This document shows positions 1 to 11,089 of a stretch of DNA of 64,000 nucleotides, in pieces. Numbering within the stretch: the first letter of the stretch is position 1; every line of letters begins with the position of its first letter. The DNA is taken from assembly GCA_001972305.1 (NCBI GenBank), contig BDDD01001480.1, positions 136,256 to 200,255 of the forward strand. Reading direction: 5' to 3'. The stretch is from Cephalotus follicularis (lineage: Eukaryota; Streptophyta; Magnoliopsida; Oxalidales; Cephalotaceae). The position numbers and the translations under genes are program-made. Under the pieces are notes generated by a model that was not told the DNA's origin, did no database searches, and worked only from the letters and a program-made list of their open reading frames with translations.

Positions 1-2137
1 GTTTGAACACTTATATCAGCTGGTGTTGAGCTATTTGAGAGTTGAAAAAAAAACACTGAGAGAAGAGGAGAATTGCTGGGGAATTTCGAAGGCTTGCATG
101 TTGATGGATTAGAGCTCAAAGAAGGGAATTGAAGCTTTGGAGTTCTTGGTAAGTCCTTAGTTCGAACTCACTGTTAAAATGATGATAATGTAACTAGGAG
201 GAATATTGAATACCTTTTGTCAACATGATTAAGGTTAACAACTTTAGAATTGATTTAAAATGGTAAAGGAAAGAAGTAAGAAATGGATATGAAGCATAGG
301 GAGTTTAGATAACTCTAATTTGGATTATTATTGTTGTTAGTTAGTTGTTATAACTACTAATTCCCCTAAGTATACACATACATCTTCTGTCAACATTAAG
401 ATCAAAGAATCCGAAATTGGAAGGAATTTGACAAAGAGTTCAAAGGGAATGGGAAGAGTAATGTTTAAGACTCAATGAGCTAATGATTAGCCACTGTTGG
501 AATTGTAGTTGTTATAAGTATTTACTGGAACCTTCTGATATTAATGCATGTCCTTAAACATGTAAATGTATAGACTGAATTTACTGGATTGAAAATTGTT
601 GTGGAAAAGACTTTGGAAACACAAAGAGAAAGATAATTCCAATTGATCTTGGGATAGCGATTTAAGGTAGGGGAATTTGACATGTTTTTAAACATATAAC
701 ATGCATAATATGTTATGATGGTTGATACTTGGTTGCATGTCAAATTGGATTGAGTTTAGATTGAATTTGTGCATCCCCTGTTTTGAACTGCTCCTGGAAT
801 TCGTATGAAACCCAGAAGCGTCGACGCTTCCAGGGTAACTGTCGACGCTTTGATACGAAAATGGCATAGTAATGCTTAGAGTGTCGACGCTCAAACTGTG
901 TAATATCGACGCCTAGTCATTAACCGTCGACGCTTATATAGTAACTGTCGACGCTTTGGACCAGTAGGTGTAGAAATTGTAAATTGATCAATTGAATTGT
1001 TTGTGGTTGCAAATATCCCTAATATGTTATATTGTAACCATTATTACTGTTATTGGGTAAAATTTCTACTGTAATGAATATATATTCAAGAATTTTACCA
1101 ATTTAATGCTTAAAGCATAAACAATGATTGTAAACGGTTTTCTAATAGAAAATCTTATTATCATACCAACTGTTATTTTCCTCCTAATAGAGGCACTGCT
1201 ACTGTTTTATTCTCCAATTGAGAACCCCTACTGTACTGATGTCGTTTTCCTCATATGAGATATACGATCACTGAAATGTTATATGTTTCTAAAGAAACAT
1301 CTTTTATATTACATACTATTGATATATGTAATATTACTACTGAACTGCTTGAATTGTTTGTCTATGCTTACTGCCGTAGTTAGTGATGGAGGATATCACT
1401 GACTACGGATGTGATTCTGGGTGCCAGGAGTTGGCCAGAGTATCACCCAAATTTATTTGCATTGCAGATCTTATTTGTTAAAACTACCTGCCAACGCCGG
1501 TAGTAAATGTTACCTGCCTGTCATCTTCGGAGCGAAGGTGATAGTCAGGTGGTGCACAGTTGGTGCTAGGAGTTAGCGACAGGTGACACCCAAACCACTG
1601 TATGAATTGATTGTACCCTTGTGCGGTATTCTTGCATATGGATTGTTTATGGCCACTTGGCATGATTGCGTATATATTGAAACATCTATATATATATATA
1701 TATATGCCATTTCATTATCTGTCATGCATATTTACATTTATAGTTTCTTCTACATGCTTTATCTACCTACTTAGCCAAGTGAGGACAACGGCTAACCCCC
1801 TACAATTTCAGATTGAGCGAAGACTTGGGGATTACTGCTGAAGCTTGGAGAGCTTCTTCTTTTGATTTAAGGTTGTTATTTTCCCGTATGATGTATTGTA
1901 TCGAACGGATCACACTCCGTGTACTGTTATATTTCCTTATGTAAGGATAATTTATTTGAATTGTTTCCGCACGTAGTATGGGATGCGTGCGGATGACTTA
2001 TGTTATATTCCGGCTTATTGACTGCTTCCGCATATTATTTTTGAATTATTGAATGAGATGCTGGAATATTATGTTAAATCTGATATCACCATATATGCTT
2101 GTCTTAATGGTATGGAAATGAATAACGGGGTGTGACA
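1..2137 (+). repeat. Partial gypsy-type LTR, left-edge truncated
   Basis: Non-coding DNA ending in GGGGTGTGACA, a common end of plant Ty3/gypsy LTRs. No primer-binding site follows at 2138, so this is a 3' or solo LTR rather than a 5' LTR. The last ~180 bases reappear in inverse orientation at 63818-64000, including the shared word around CCGCACG(C/T)A, so both belong to one family. The window appears to start near the promoter, with a purine-rich leader at about 45-75. GTCGACGC words occur at about 820-955. Two imperfect copies of a GGTGCYAGGAGTTRGC segment lie at about 1420 and 1561. No gag or pol reading frame is present. The left boundary is outside the window. Confidence 0.55.
1686..1705. 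repeat. (TA)n microsatellite
   Basis: About ten TA dinucleotides inside the left-edge LTR. Simple-sequence DNA; no other feature. Confidence 0.85.
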
Positions 2138-3359
2138 TGTTGATTGGCTAGTGAGTATTTCATTTGATGGATTAAGGTCCATGCAATGCCACGATGAAAT
2201 ACTCCATGCGAAGGCTTTTGAAAATAGAAGAGATTGTTCTTTGTCTTGGGCGTCGACACTATGAGTATGCGTCGACACCTATGTCTAGTTGGACTGCTAG
2301 GTGTTAACGCGAAGGGATTGCGTTAACACTGGAAAAACCAGTAGCTTTACACGTCGACGCCAAGAGGGCACACGTCGATGTCCAAACTAGAAAATCCGCG
2401 GGGCGTTAACGCTATGGTGAGCATGGCGTTGACGATTTAAAAACCAATAGGTATGTTCGTTGACTCCATAGGGTTTTGGCGTTGATGCGAAGACAAATGA
2501 CACTATTCACCTGTCTCATATTATATGTGGCGTTGATGCCTTTTCATAATGTGAGACGCATGACGTCGATGCCTTGCCATGGCGTTGACCCCTAAATAGG
2601 CTAATGCGCGCTACAGTATGAGAGAGAAAGTCAGCACTATATAAAGCTTGAGAGAAGCTTGCAAGACACACTTCAGACTTTCTTGTTTCTCTCTCTTCCC
2701 CGCGCCTCTCTTCTTCTTCCTGCTAACGTACACGTCGACGCCTATCGCCTACGCGTTGACGCCTACATCGCCTGGTGCGATAAAGCAGCCATTTTCAAGC
2801 CTCCTTTCACTACTCAAAGGTCATAATAGGTGGAGATACTTTGTACACTGCATCTTATCTATACCTAGAGTGACTTAGACTAGGTTAAATACTTAGCCTT
2901 GGATTCTCCCATCCGTGGCTTGTGGAGGACCTTAGAGCTCTTGGAGCATTTGGGGATAAAGAGTAGAGGGAGCTATCTTGAAGGAAGGAGTCTTCACATC
3001 TGGTAAGAATCCATTTCTTCCTTCCCCTTGTGGCGCCATGGCAGTGTGTTTTGGGGTTAGGGTGTGTGTACCCTAGCCGGACCTCCATGGTTGTTGTGTT
3101 GCTTTGTTTATCGTCCCTTATGGTTAGGGATGATGTGGGTGAGGGTTGATTGGACTATGGCTAGGGTTTGCGTGTTCTTCCTTATGAGCCATTGTTTGTG
3201 TCCAATTCTAGGGTTTATGGTAACCCTTTATTGACCCGTTGTACCCGATGCTTGTTTTTTTGTTTCAGTTTATTTGGATGTTGATTAGAATTCCTTGGTA
3301 TTTATTGGGACGATTCGGTCATAGATTAAGGCATCACATTGCTTGGGGATTAATCTATT
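2138..3359 (+). repeat. Unclassified TE-like DNA with promoter and GTCGACGC-type words
   Basis: No coding potential. Between 2250 and 2760 the sequence carries many CpG words of the form (G)CGTCGACGC, GCGTTGACGCC or GCGTTAACGC. A TATA box at 2638-2646 is followed by a CT-rich leader (about 2670-2710), the layout of an LTR U3-R region. I could not find matching LTR ends or a target-site duplication, so the class and borders are uncertain. Confidence 0.4.
2638..2646 (+). promoter_or_regulatory. TATA box of an LTR-like promoter
   Basis: TATATAAAG followed about 30 bases downstream by a CT-rich leader. This spacing is usual for plant LTR promoters. No gene lies downstream, so it probably served the repeat itself. 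Confidence 0.45.
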
Positions 3360-5067
3360 TGTGAAAAATTAAAGTTAATCGGCCCTAACCCCTCATGTCC
3401 GAGTTGATAAGTCTTCCGTTGCACTCGGGCCGAGTGTTCCCAACATTGACCACAATTCAAATTACCACTAAAGACAAAGGTGTGGCGGCTAAGATGGGGA
3501 ATAAAGAGGCTTGGCCGAATTGTGCAATTCATGCACAATTTGACCAACATGTGTACCATACACATGTGATCAAATTCTCTTCTTGCATGCCCCATACCTA
3601 AGCATGGAGCTTGAGTATTATACACTCAAACTTCTCATCAATTTAAATCCTCACTAGAGGACAAACTTGGGGTGGCTAGAATGGGGGATGTGGCCGAAAT
3701 TGTTGTGTCTAACACAACCAAAATTTCGGCCAAGGCATGCACACAACATGTGCATGCTTTGCCGCCCCATACTCTCTTTCTTACACCATGTGATAACTTG
3801 TAATACACTCAACCTTTGACTAGAGTGAATTGATTATGGTGTGGTCACGTGTTCACCACCCAAGAATGACATAAGCCTAGCAAATCAAAGTACTCATGCA
3901 AAGTAACATCTCTAAGATGCTAATCTCCTACCAAATGACACATGTCTCACACATATCAATAAATCCAATAATCATATGGGACCCTCAAGTTCAGTTTGAA
4001 ATCCAGTATGAAGGATAAAATCCTGGAATATCCGAGGGTTTCGGTACGACCATCCAAATAGTCCCAGAATGATGTCCAATAACACTCCGGATCCGTGGAA
4101 TTAATTCCAAACTAATTTCCATGTTAATCGATCGATAGCCTGTTAAACCAATACTTTCTCCTATCGTCAGCATGTGTGCAGTGTTTCCCTCGTCATCCTT
4201 GGCTCCGAGCGCGGCCTAAGGCATGGATAAGTGTCAACCCTAGATGAAACCACGATGACTATAAATCTGGTAACACATTGCGACTATCGACGGACCTCCC
4301 CAAAAACCTAGTCTCCAGCCCACCGGCACCTGGCCGGGTTTTCCAAGTCTGCAATGGACACAAATAGTATAGAGCTGATGCTTTCGCTACAAGTGTGACG
4401 ATTCCTTATTGTGAGCTCGCTCACTCGGACGCATATTCCACAAGGCCTAAAGCCAATCCGTTTGCCAGCTCTAGGATCTGGATAAGGCGAAAATCAAAAC
4501 CAAACAGTCACTACGCAATGTCAAGCAGCCGCTCAGGTCTAAGGAATAACGCAGGTCACGTATGGCCTACTAGTCACTTAGTGTCTACACCAGCGGCACA
4601 GATAGGAATCAACTATTGACACAAGTAGGACTATCCAAATATGATTCATATGGTAAGTCAGTTTAGTGAACATACCCCAGGCATGCACCCCGTATTAACC
4701 TATAAGATACTCCATCCTCCACTGTTGGGATACGAGCATAATCACGGCAACTCTATCCGATTCTACTGTTGTCCTAAGACAGTGAACCTACGACTTGGAA
4801 CATTTGTCACAATGAGTAAGATAATCGTTCTCACCACCCCTAGGCACGACATTCAACCATTTATGTGACAGGCGTCATATATGCTTTCAGTTAATATATA
4901 AATTAAATTGAGACAATAATAACATAGTTGGGATATCACACATGGCATGCCATAAAAATTGGAATTTTGCACAATTTAACATAAAAAGAATTCATATTGT
5001 ATATATAAAGTGAAATACATGTACAAACAGCCACCTAGTGGCTTGCAGGGTCACCCTATACCTAACA
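3360..5067 (-). repeat. Probable copia-like LTR or other non-coding TE sequence, hairpin-rich
   Basis: On the minus strand the stretch begins TGTTAGGTATAGGG at 5067, a copia-like LTR start, immediately next to the leader of gypsy element K. No protein-coding frame is recognisable. It holds four consecutive hairpins at 3518-3757. The left border near 3360 is only a change of sequence character, and I found no matching target-site duplication (TTTTC lies on the right flank). It could be a truncated LTR or a non-autonomous element. Confidence 0.35.
3518..3757. repeat. Cluster of four inverted repeats (hairpins)
   Basis: Three perfect 9 bp stems with loops of 3-5 bases lie at 3518-3540 (AATTGTGCA/TGCACAATT), 3547-3567 (ACATGTGTA/TACACATGT) and 3735-3757 (GCATGCACA/TGTGCATGC). 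A longer imperfect stem of about 17 bp lies at 3691-3732 (TGGCCGAAAT.../...ATTTCGGCCA). Flanking words suggest that the second half is a diverged copy of the first. Confidence 0.7.
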
Positions 5068-5227
5068 TTTTCTACCTTATAAGAGAAAAGGCAATGGAAA
5101 GGTTAGATTCACAAAATGAATCATTATTAAAAGCATAGATATATGAAAGAACATAAATCATGCAGTCAATATTATCGCAACAATTCAATAATTAACCTAG
5201 CAAGCCGACAATCGCTCTAATACCAAC
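5068..5227 (-). mobile_element. Leader and primer-binding site of gypsy element K
   Basis: On the minus strand, directly after the LTR end, two bases are followed by TGGTATTAGAGC (5225-5214). This matches the initiator-methionine tRNA primer-binding site TGGTATCAGAGC with one change. The next ~145 bases resemble the leader of element A, including a TTATAAGGTAGA-like run just before the expected gag start. The element then breaks off at 5067, where other repeat sequence begins. Its gag and pol are not present in the window. Confidence 0.7.
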
Positions 5228-5970
5228 TGTAACACTCCGCTTCTAGGTTACGAACCTGAGGCGTTACTTTTAATACAATACAATCAATAGTCAGGCCTAG
5301 ATAGTGTAACAAAAGGCAAGATAAATAAAAACCTTCATTACATAGTATGCATCAATGTACTCAAATGCAATAATAGCATCCTTACTAAATATTAAATGTC
5401 CAAAATAATACAATACTTAGTCCGAGTCAATACATTGATCAATACATGCTAGAAAGAAAAGCATTAACATCATTACAATCTTCAGCGTGCAAAGCTTCAA
5501 CTAAAAATCTCCACGAGTGTTGGTCCCCATTGTATCACCTGTACCAAAATAGATGTCTCATCCCGAAAAATGGGTTAGCCAAAGGGCCAAACAGATATAT
5601 CCCCATGCGTAGATTATGTCATGTACAAGCATGCAATATCAATGTCAATATATACAATATCAATGTATGTCATGTGAATGCATGAATGTCAGTTGCGATC
5701 TACCATTCGTACCACTGTCCCATACCGGAGTATAGGAATGAGATATAATCAATCAATCCTATCAATCATCTATCAGATAATCAATAATGGCACACAAATA
5801 CACCCAATAAATCCTATAGAGCATGTGACCTCCAATGTGTACAATGTCAATATCAATATCAATGTCAATATCAGTGTCAATATCGATAACTAACCCACGG
5901 AAGTTATTCCTTCGAAAAGGATGGCTAGACTAGTCTAGTAGTCTCGGATCTCGATCAACTAAACTTACTT

Positions 5971-6111
5971 AGTGGTTGATGTCATCTAAGTACATACTTA
6001 GTGCTTGGTGCTAGTCTAAACACATACTCGGTGGTTGGTGCCATCCGAGCGCATACATTAGTGGTTGGTGAAATCTAAGCGCATACACAGTGGTTGGTGA
6101 CATCTGAGTGC
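5971..6111. repeat. Tandem repeat, ~29 bp unit, nearly 5 copies
   Basis: Diverged copies of a unit around AGTGGTTGGTGNCATCTAAG followed by CGCATAC. Located inside LTR K. A comparable repeat of short clauses occurs in the LTRs of element A. Confidence 0.7.
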
Positions 6112-7570
6112 AGTAGCTCTGCCTTTCGACGGCTTAATACAATGTGGCTATGCCCATAGGCGGCTCAATCAATAACCCGCAACCAATGACGATCTAATCA
6201 GAGGGAACATATGCACATTTAACCATCGTCTAGCATGCTTGACTAGAGTCACGAGGTCACTCTAATAGGAACAATACAATCAATCAATATCAATAGCCAA
6301 TAGGCGGCGAGTGTCTAACTAGAGGGAATAGATGGACATTCATCCATTGCCTAGCATGCCTTATTAGAGATCGCTAATGCACCTATGTCACAATCAATCA
6401 ATCAGTAAACACAACTACTCAATCGTTTGATACGACGGGTCGGTCGGTGGATAGATCATAGTCCATGCAATCAATGTAGTGAAACTATTTAAAAGGCTTG
6501 TCTAACCTCAAGTGAGGTCCAAGTAAGCAGTCGTTTGAAAGCATATTGAAAACAATTTAAAAACAAGCAACCAGATGTTTAGTAGCAACCCAAAGTGGTG
6601 ACGATTAGACTCCAAGAGTCAGCACTTATCTCAGCAAACTGAGTCAAGTGTCGATCCTTAGGCTAACAATCGACTTTAGCTGAATGACACCACGGATAAA
6701 GCATCAGCGCTTAGCATTCCAATAGCTTTGATTTGTAAAACAGACTCTAAGTGGCGACACATTGGTTTAAGCGTTGCGCTTAGCCAAACGTCAGCGCTTA
6801 GCTTCATCGATTATCACTAGGAGAAACCCAACTTAAGCGGCAATGCTTCGACTCTAAGAGTCAACGCTTAGTCGAGCAAATATTCAATGAAAAGTACTCT
6901 AAGCGACGACGCCCTTATACAAAGCGTCAGCGCCAAGGTCGAGCTACTGCTCGTATTCATTATAAACTGTTGTAAGCGGCTATGGGCAAGGAGTCAGTGC
7001 TTAAACAGAATAGACAAAATCTGTTTATGTCATGGTGCCATTTCTCAATCCAATCTTTGTTGAAATCAATTTCCTTTAAAATCAAAGGTTTGTAAAGGTT
7101 ATTTAGGGTCCATAAATCAATGTATATCAATTTGATTCATTAATTTCAACCCTAGATTCAATCTAGGTAAAAGTAACCCCACAAACCCTAAAACTCAAAT
7201 ATCAATTTAATACAACAATTCAATCAATTTTGGTCAATCAATACAATGTATATATGCATAATCTTAAGCATTTTAGGTAGAGAATATCTACCAAATGCTT
7301 TTGAAGCTTGTGGTTGATGGATCTATCAAAATTAGAAGGTTAGACTCAAATCTAAAGCTTCCACTGATTTGCAAGCTTGAAAGAATGTTCTTGATGCAAG
7401 ATAATGATCAAATCTCCCCCTTTTGTTGTTGTGCTGGTGTGGCTATTAGTGGAGGGAGAGGGATGTTGTGTGTGATGTGTTTGAGAGTGAAGAAAAGAGG
7501 GAGAAGGAGTGAGTACGGGAGAAAAAGGAGAAAGTTGAGAGTTTGTGAGATATTTAGTGTGTAGGGCTCA

Positions 7571-7578
7571 CTTTTATA
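7571..7578 (-). promoter_or_regulatory. TATA box of LTR K
   Basis: TATAAAAG on the minus strand, about 220 bases from the LTR start at 7798. It is followed by a leader rich in CTCTCAACTTTCTCC-like pyrimidine runs, as in LTR A. Confidence 0.55.
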
Positions 7579-7798
7579 GTTAAACATGTGGTCCACAATA
7601 AATTGAAACATGTGGATGCAAACAATAGAGGCCCTACTCACCGCAACTCAACTTAATCGACCCCGAATAATAATAGAAATGTGTATGCATACATCAATGA
7701 TATAAGGATGACTATAAAATACTCAAATCCAGTCAATAACAATACAATATGGTACAATGCATACGATAAAATACAATACATAAATTCTGGTCATTACA

Positions 7799-9323
7799 AT
7801 CTAATCCTCCAATAGCTTGCAATAGATTCTCCATAAATCAGCTCCAGCTCTCTTCAGTTTCCCCATCACTGATGCCATAAGCTAATGGGAACATGTCATC
7901 TTTCCTAGTAGCCCCAACTGCAACAAGTAACTGTTGACTTTTACAAGGCCCTTTTAGATGACAAGCATCTAGACAAATGAATGGCCTACAACCATCCAAA
8001 AAAAACCCTCCTACATGCATCCAAACACATAAACAAAAACCTCATAAACAATGGCTTCCTATACAATGGAATCCTTTCCACCTCAATTTAAACCTTGTTG
8101 CCCATATTTGACCTCAACAATTCCTCCTCATAATCCCACAAATCAACATATTGGTCCATGTAATTCCCCACAATGGACTCAAGAGAAAATATTTTTGCCA
8201 TTTGCACAGCTGACTTTGATTTTGTCACTTCTAGTTCATCATGTATTGTCTGCTGTAAGTCTTTGATCCTACATTTTCTGTTGTGGTCAACTGTTCTCTG
8301 ATACTTATTTGCTAACCACTTAGCAGTAATGTTCCTATTTTGAAAACTTTAAGGCTATTATATTGATTTATGAATGTCGTCATAGTAAATGTTTTATCGC
8401 CTACTCTTCTTTTTCATAAGCATAAATATACCAAAGGCAGTTTGCATGACGCCTAGCAAATATTTTTTGGGACTAACTCATTTTGAACCACACATCATAG
8501 CCATTGATTATAGCATACTATCTAACTGATAATCTGAACTCCTTAGAGTCACTAAAACCCATCCCAAGCTTCAATGGTTCCTGAGGCAAGTCAATATTGG
8601 CCCTAAAGTTATGCAATGTTGTGTCAACTTCCTCATCAGAGATAACAGGGGTTCAGACTTCATCAGGGGATGCCTCAATGTCCACTTTTGCCCCACCAGT
8701 GTATCTGTTAACAAAAAATCATCATCATTCATGCTATCACATTCTTCAACAGTAGCATCTGCTGTAAGTCTTATGTTGTGCCCCTCGCTTCTTCTGCACT
8801 TTATGCATAATCACTTCTAGAGTGATCTCTTCCATCTAATTCATCTACCATGGTATCAACAGCACTATCATCATCACTACCAACCTCCCCTTCATAACCA
8901 TCATCCACATCATCCTCACTATCATCACTCATATCCTCACCCTCATTATCCTCACTCACATCATGGCTCTCAGCAAACAAGATAGGCTCAATTTGAGGTA
9001 AAAGTTGATGACTATGGTGATCAACATACATGTCAACATAGTGCCTATGTAGAATAGCATCTATTATAGCCTTAAAATCATCTTCAGTCGATAGAGGTCT
9101 AAGCCCATTTAAGGTGCTTCTCTAATAACAAGTAATATAGCATCTTAATGTCAATTATGCCTAACCTACGAATAGCCAGCTTAAAGTCTTTCAAAGTATC
9201 TAAACCTAAACCTACATTGAAGGTATGGATTCTAAAATATGTGGAAATATAAATCCTATGAATACTGGTGTCATTGAAAAAGCCACTATGGTTTATGAAT
9301 GTCGTGATCTTCTCATTAGCCAT
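7799..9323 (-). pseudogene. MULE (Mutator-like) transposase, decayed and truncated
   Basis: Protein pieces in order from 9323 downward match a plant MuDR/MULE transposase. They are an N-terminal segment (9323-9099), an aspartate/glutamate-rich linker (9031-8801), a region with AKWLANKYQ and VDLWDYEEELLRSN (about 8330-8090), and the start of the transposase core with DGCRPFICLDACHLKG and FPLAYGISDGE (8020-7838). D and CHLKG are hallmarks of the MULE DDE domain. Stops and frame changes separate the pieces (for example around 8085 and 7838). The gene is cut at 7799 by the LTR of element K, so the rest of the catalytic domain and zinc finger are missing here. Terminal inverted repeats and the 9 bp duplication of a MULE were not located. 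Confidence 0.8.
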
Positions 9324-9446
9324 GATTGTGAGAGGAAAATTTTAAACAAAAATAAATAAATCAATTTAGCGTGTAAATAAATGGACATTAATAAAATAGA
9401 CATTCCGTTATGTGAATACCTCAAATATATAAGAAATTACCCAAAA

Positions 9447-9598
9447 TATGTGAAAACCCTAATTTTTAGCACTATTACAAGCAGGCAATCACACGCATAG
9501 TGCCGACACCACATATTACTCCATTACATTAACATATTATGTGAAAACCCCAATTTTTCAAACAAATACAAGCAAACAATCACATTAACAGTGTTGAC
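9447..9598. repeat. Spaced direct duplication, ~61 bp units
   Basis: Two diverged copies (about 9447-9506 and 9538-9598) of a segment starting TATGTGAAAACCC and ending GTGYYGAC, 31 bases apart. They lie just upstream of the MULE coding region and may belong to its 5' end. Confidence 0.6.
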
Positions 9599-9599
9599 A

Positions 9600-11089
9600 G
9601 CATACCTCAAGCTCCGTGGCACCAGATTATATCGCACCTCAATGATTAGGGGTTCACATTATCGATTTCAGCCTCCATTGTCCACACGATCGATTTCAGT
9701 CAATATGGCATCCACACGATCTGTCACTGATATGGAATTTAGGGTTCACAATGTTATTTTTCACTTCACTTCCCTTTCGTTCGTTTGTTTGTTTGTTTGT
9801 TTTTAAGAAGTTATATTTATAATGTGTTTGTGGTTAGAATTTAGGGTTTCGAATTCGAGGTATTCTTTGAAGTTGTGATAAATTGGGTAGTTGAAATAAA
9901 TTAGATTTTTTTTTTTTTTTTTTGTGGTTTAACTCCCAAACCAAATCATAACCGTGTATCTGACGTGGCATTTAACATCAGTGTACAAAAATGGTGTTAT
10001 TTTGAGTCATTCTATCCAGTTTACTAACACAGATTTTAAGGGCAGAAATTAGGAAGTTTTGATAAGTTGAAGTTTGATTAAAAAAAAATTCAAGTTGTAT
10101 GTCAAAAAGAAAAAACATAGAAAATTTTGATTAAGAGGATATACAACTTGATAAATGACGTAATTTTAATAAAATTACTTAGTTTCAAATACCAAGAGAA
10201 TAGGTTGACATAATACCTTATAATAAATATAAAGCTCTAATTTTCTTGTTTAATATTTTAATATATAGTATTAGATTATAAATATTTTGTATATTTTAAT
10301 ATCTATTTGTTGATATAAGAGTGATGCTACTTCATGTTTCAAAAATATTTATCAATGCTTTTAAGAATTAATTTATCTTTTTTCACAATAAAACGAGAAC
10401 CGTGTCAATTTATAAGATCATCTCGGCATAATTGATAGGAAAAAAACAATTGTGAGATTATTAATTTTTATTAGTACATAATTCCCTCTCCTTAATCAAC
10501 AATAAAATATAAGAACTTATAAATTTTGCACCATAAAATGACGGTTAATGATAAAAAGACAGGTAGATCTTACTAATATTAAATGAGCGCATCAAACTAC
10601 ACACAGTTTACAATCAAGTCTTAAAACTTTTGGTGAAAGTTTCTCTAACCCTATTACTTGGTATTTGTGTAAAAATTTTAAGGTAATTCATGGAACATAG
10701 AACAACCATAATCAAATCTTAAATAGTTGAGCAAAAAAGAATTTCTTTGTTAGTGTATAGTAACTCATTAAAACAGGTAAAATCAGATTGCATACACATT
10801 AGCGTGTACCCAAGAATCGAAGTACCGGTAAGGACAGACAAGAATTTTTGAACATTAACATAACGTTGACGAGCAATGAGATGTTGAAGAATACTGGCAT
10901 ATAATCCAAAACATAATTCACCTAACCCACAATGGGTAACCAAATATACTGTTATCTCTGTGTAATGTACAAATTATAAATCCAGGAAACGAAAAAAAAA
11001 AGAAGACTGACATTACGCCTCCGACTTGAGGCATCTAAAAGTATCCGTACAAAAAGGTAATACAACGAACTCCGCATGACAACACTTGG
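9600..11089. other. AT-rich intergenic DNA and 3' flank of the splicing-factor gene
   Basis: No gene seen. It includes a (GTTT)n run near 9783, a T-run at about 9907-9922, a CTGACGTGGCA word near 9959 often seen in MULE ends, and an 11 bp inverted pair (TCAAGTTGTAT at about 10091 with ATACAACTTGA near 10141). The last part, next to 11089, must hold the 3' UTR of the minus-strand gene. I cannot fix its polyadenylation site. Confidence 0.5.

Larger units (their letters stand above)
5228..7798 (-). repeat. 5' LTR of gypsy element K (2571 bp)
   Basis: Reading the minus strand, the LTR starts TGTAATGACC at 7798 and ends GGAGTGTTACA at 5228, followed by the primer-binding site. Its length nearly equals that of the LTR of element A (2573 bp) and the layout is the same: TATA box about 220 bp in, pyrimidine-rich leader, then a long tail with AAGCGTCAGCGCTTAG-type words (about 6600-6990). 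The insertion point at 7799 lies inside a MULE transposase gene. The matching 3' LTR is not in the window. Confidence 0.75.

Noticed and set aside
2138..5067. A single solo LTR spanning this whole stretch
   Set aside because: The flanks (TGACA on the left, TTTTC on the right) do not form a duplication, and the sequence character changes near 3360.
8051..8266. Plus-strand 71-codon frame
   Set aside because: Antisense of the MULE transposase segment with WLANKYQ and LWDYEEELLRSN.
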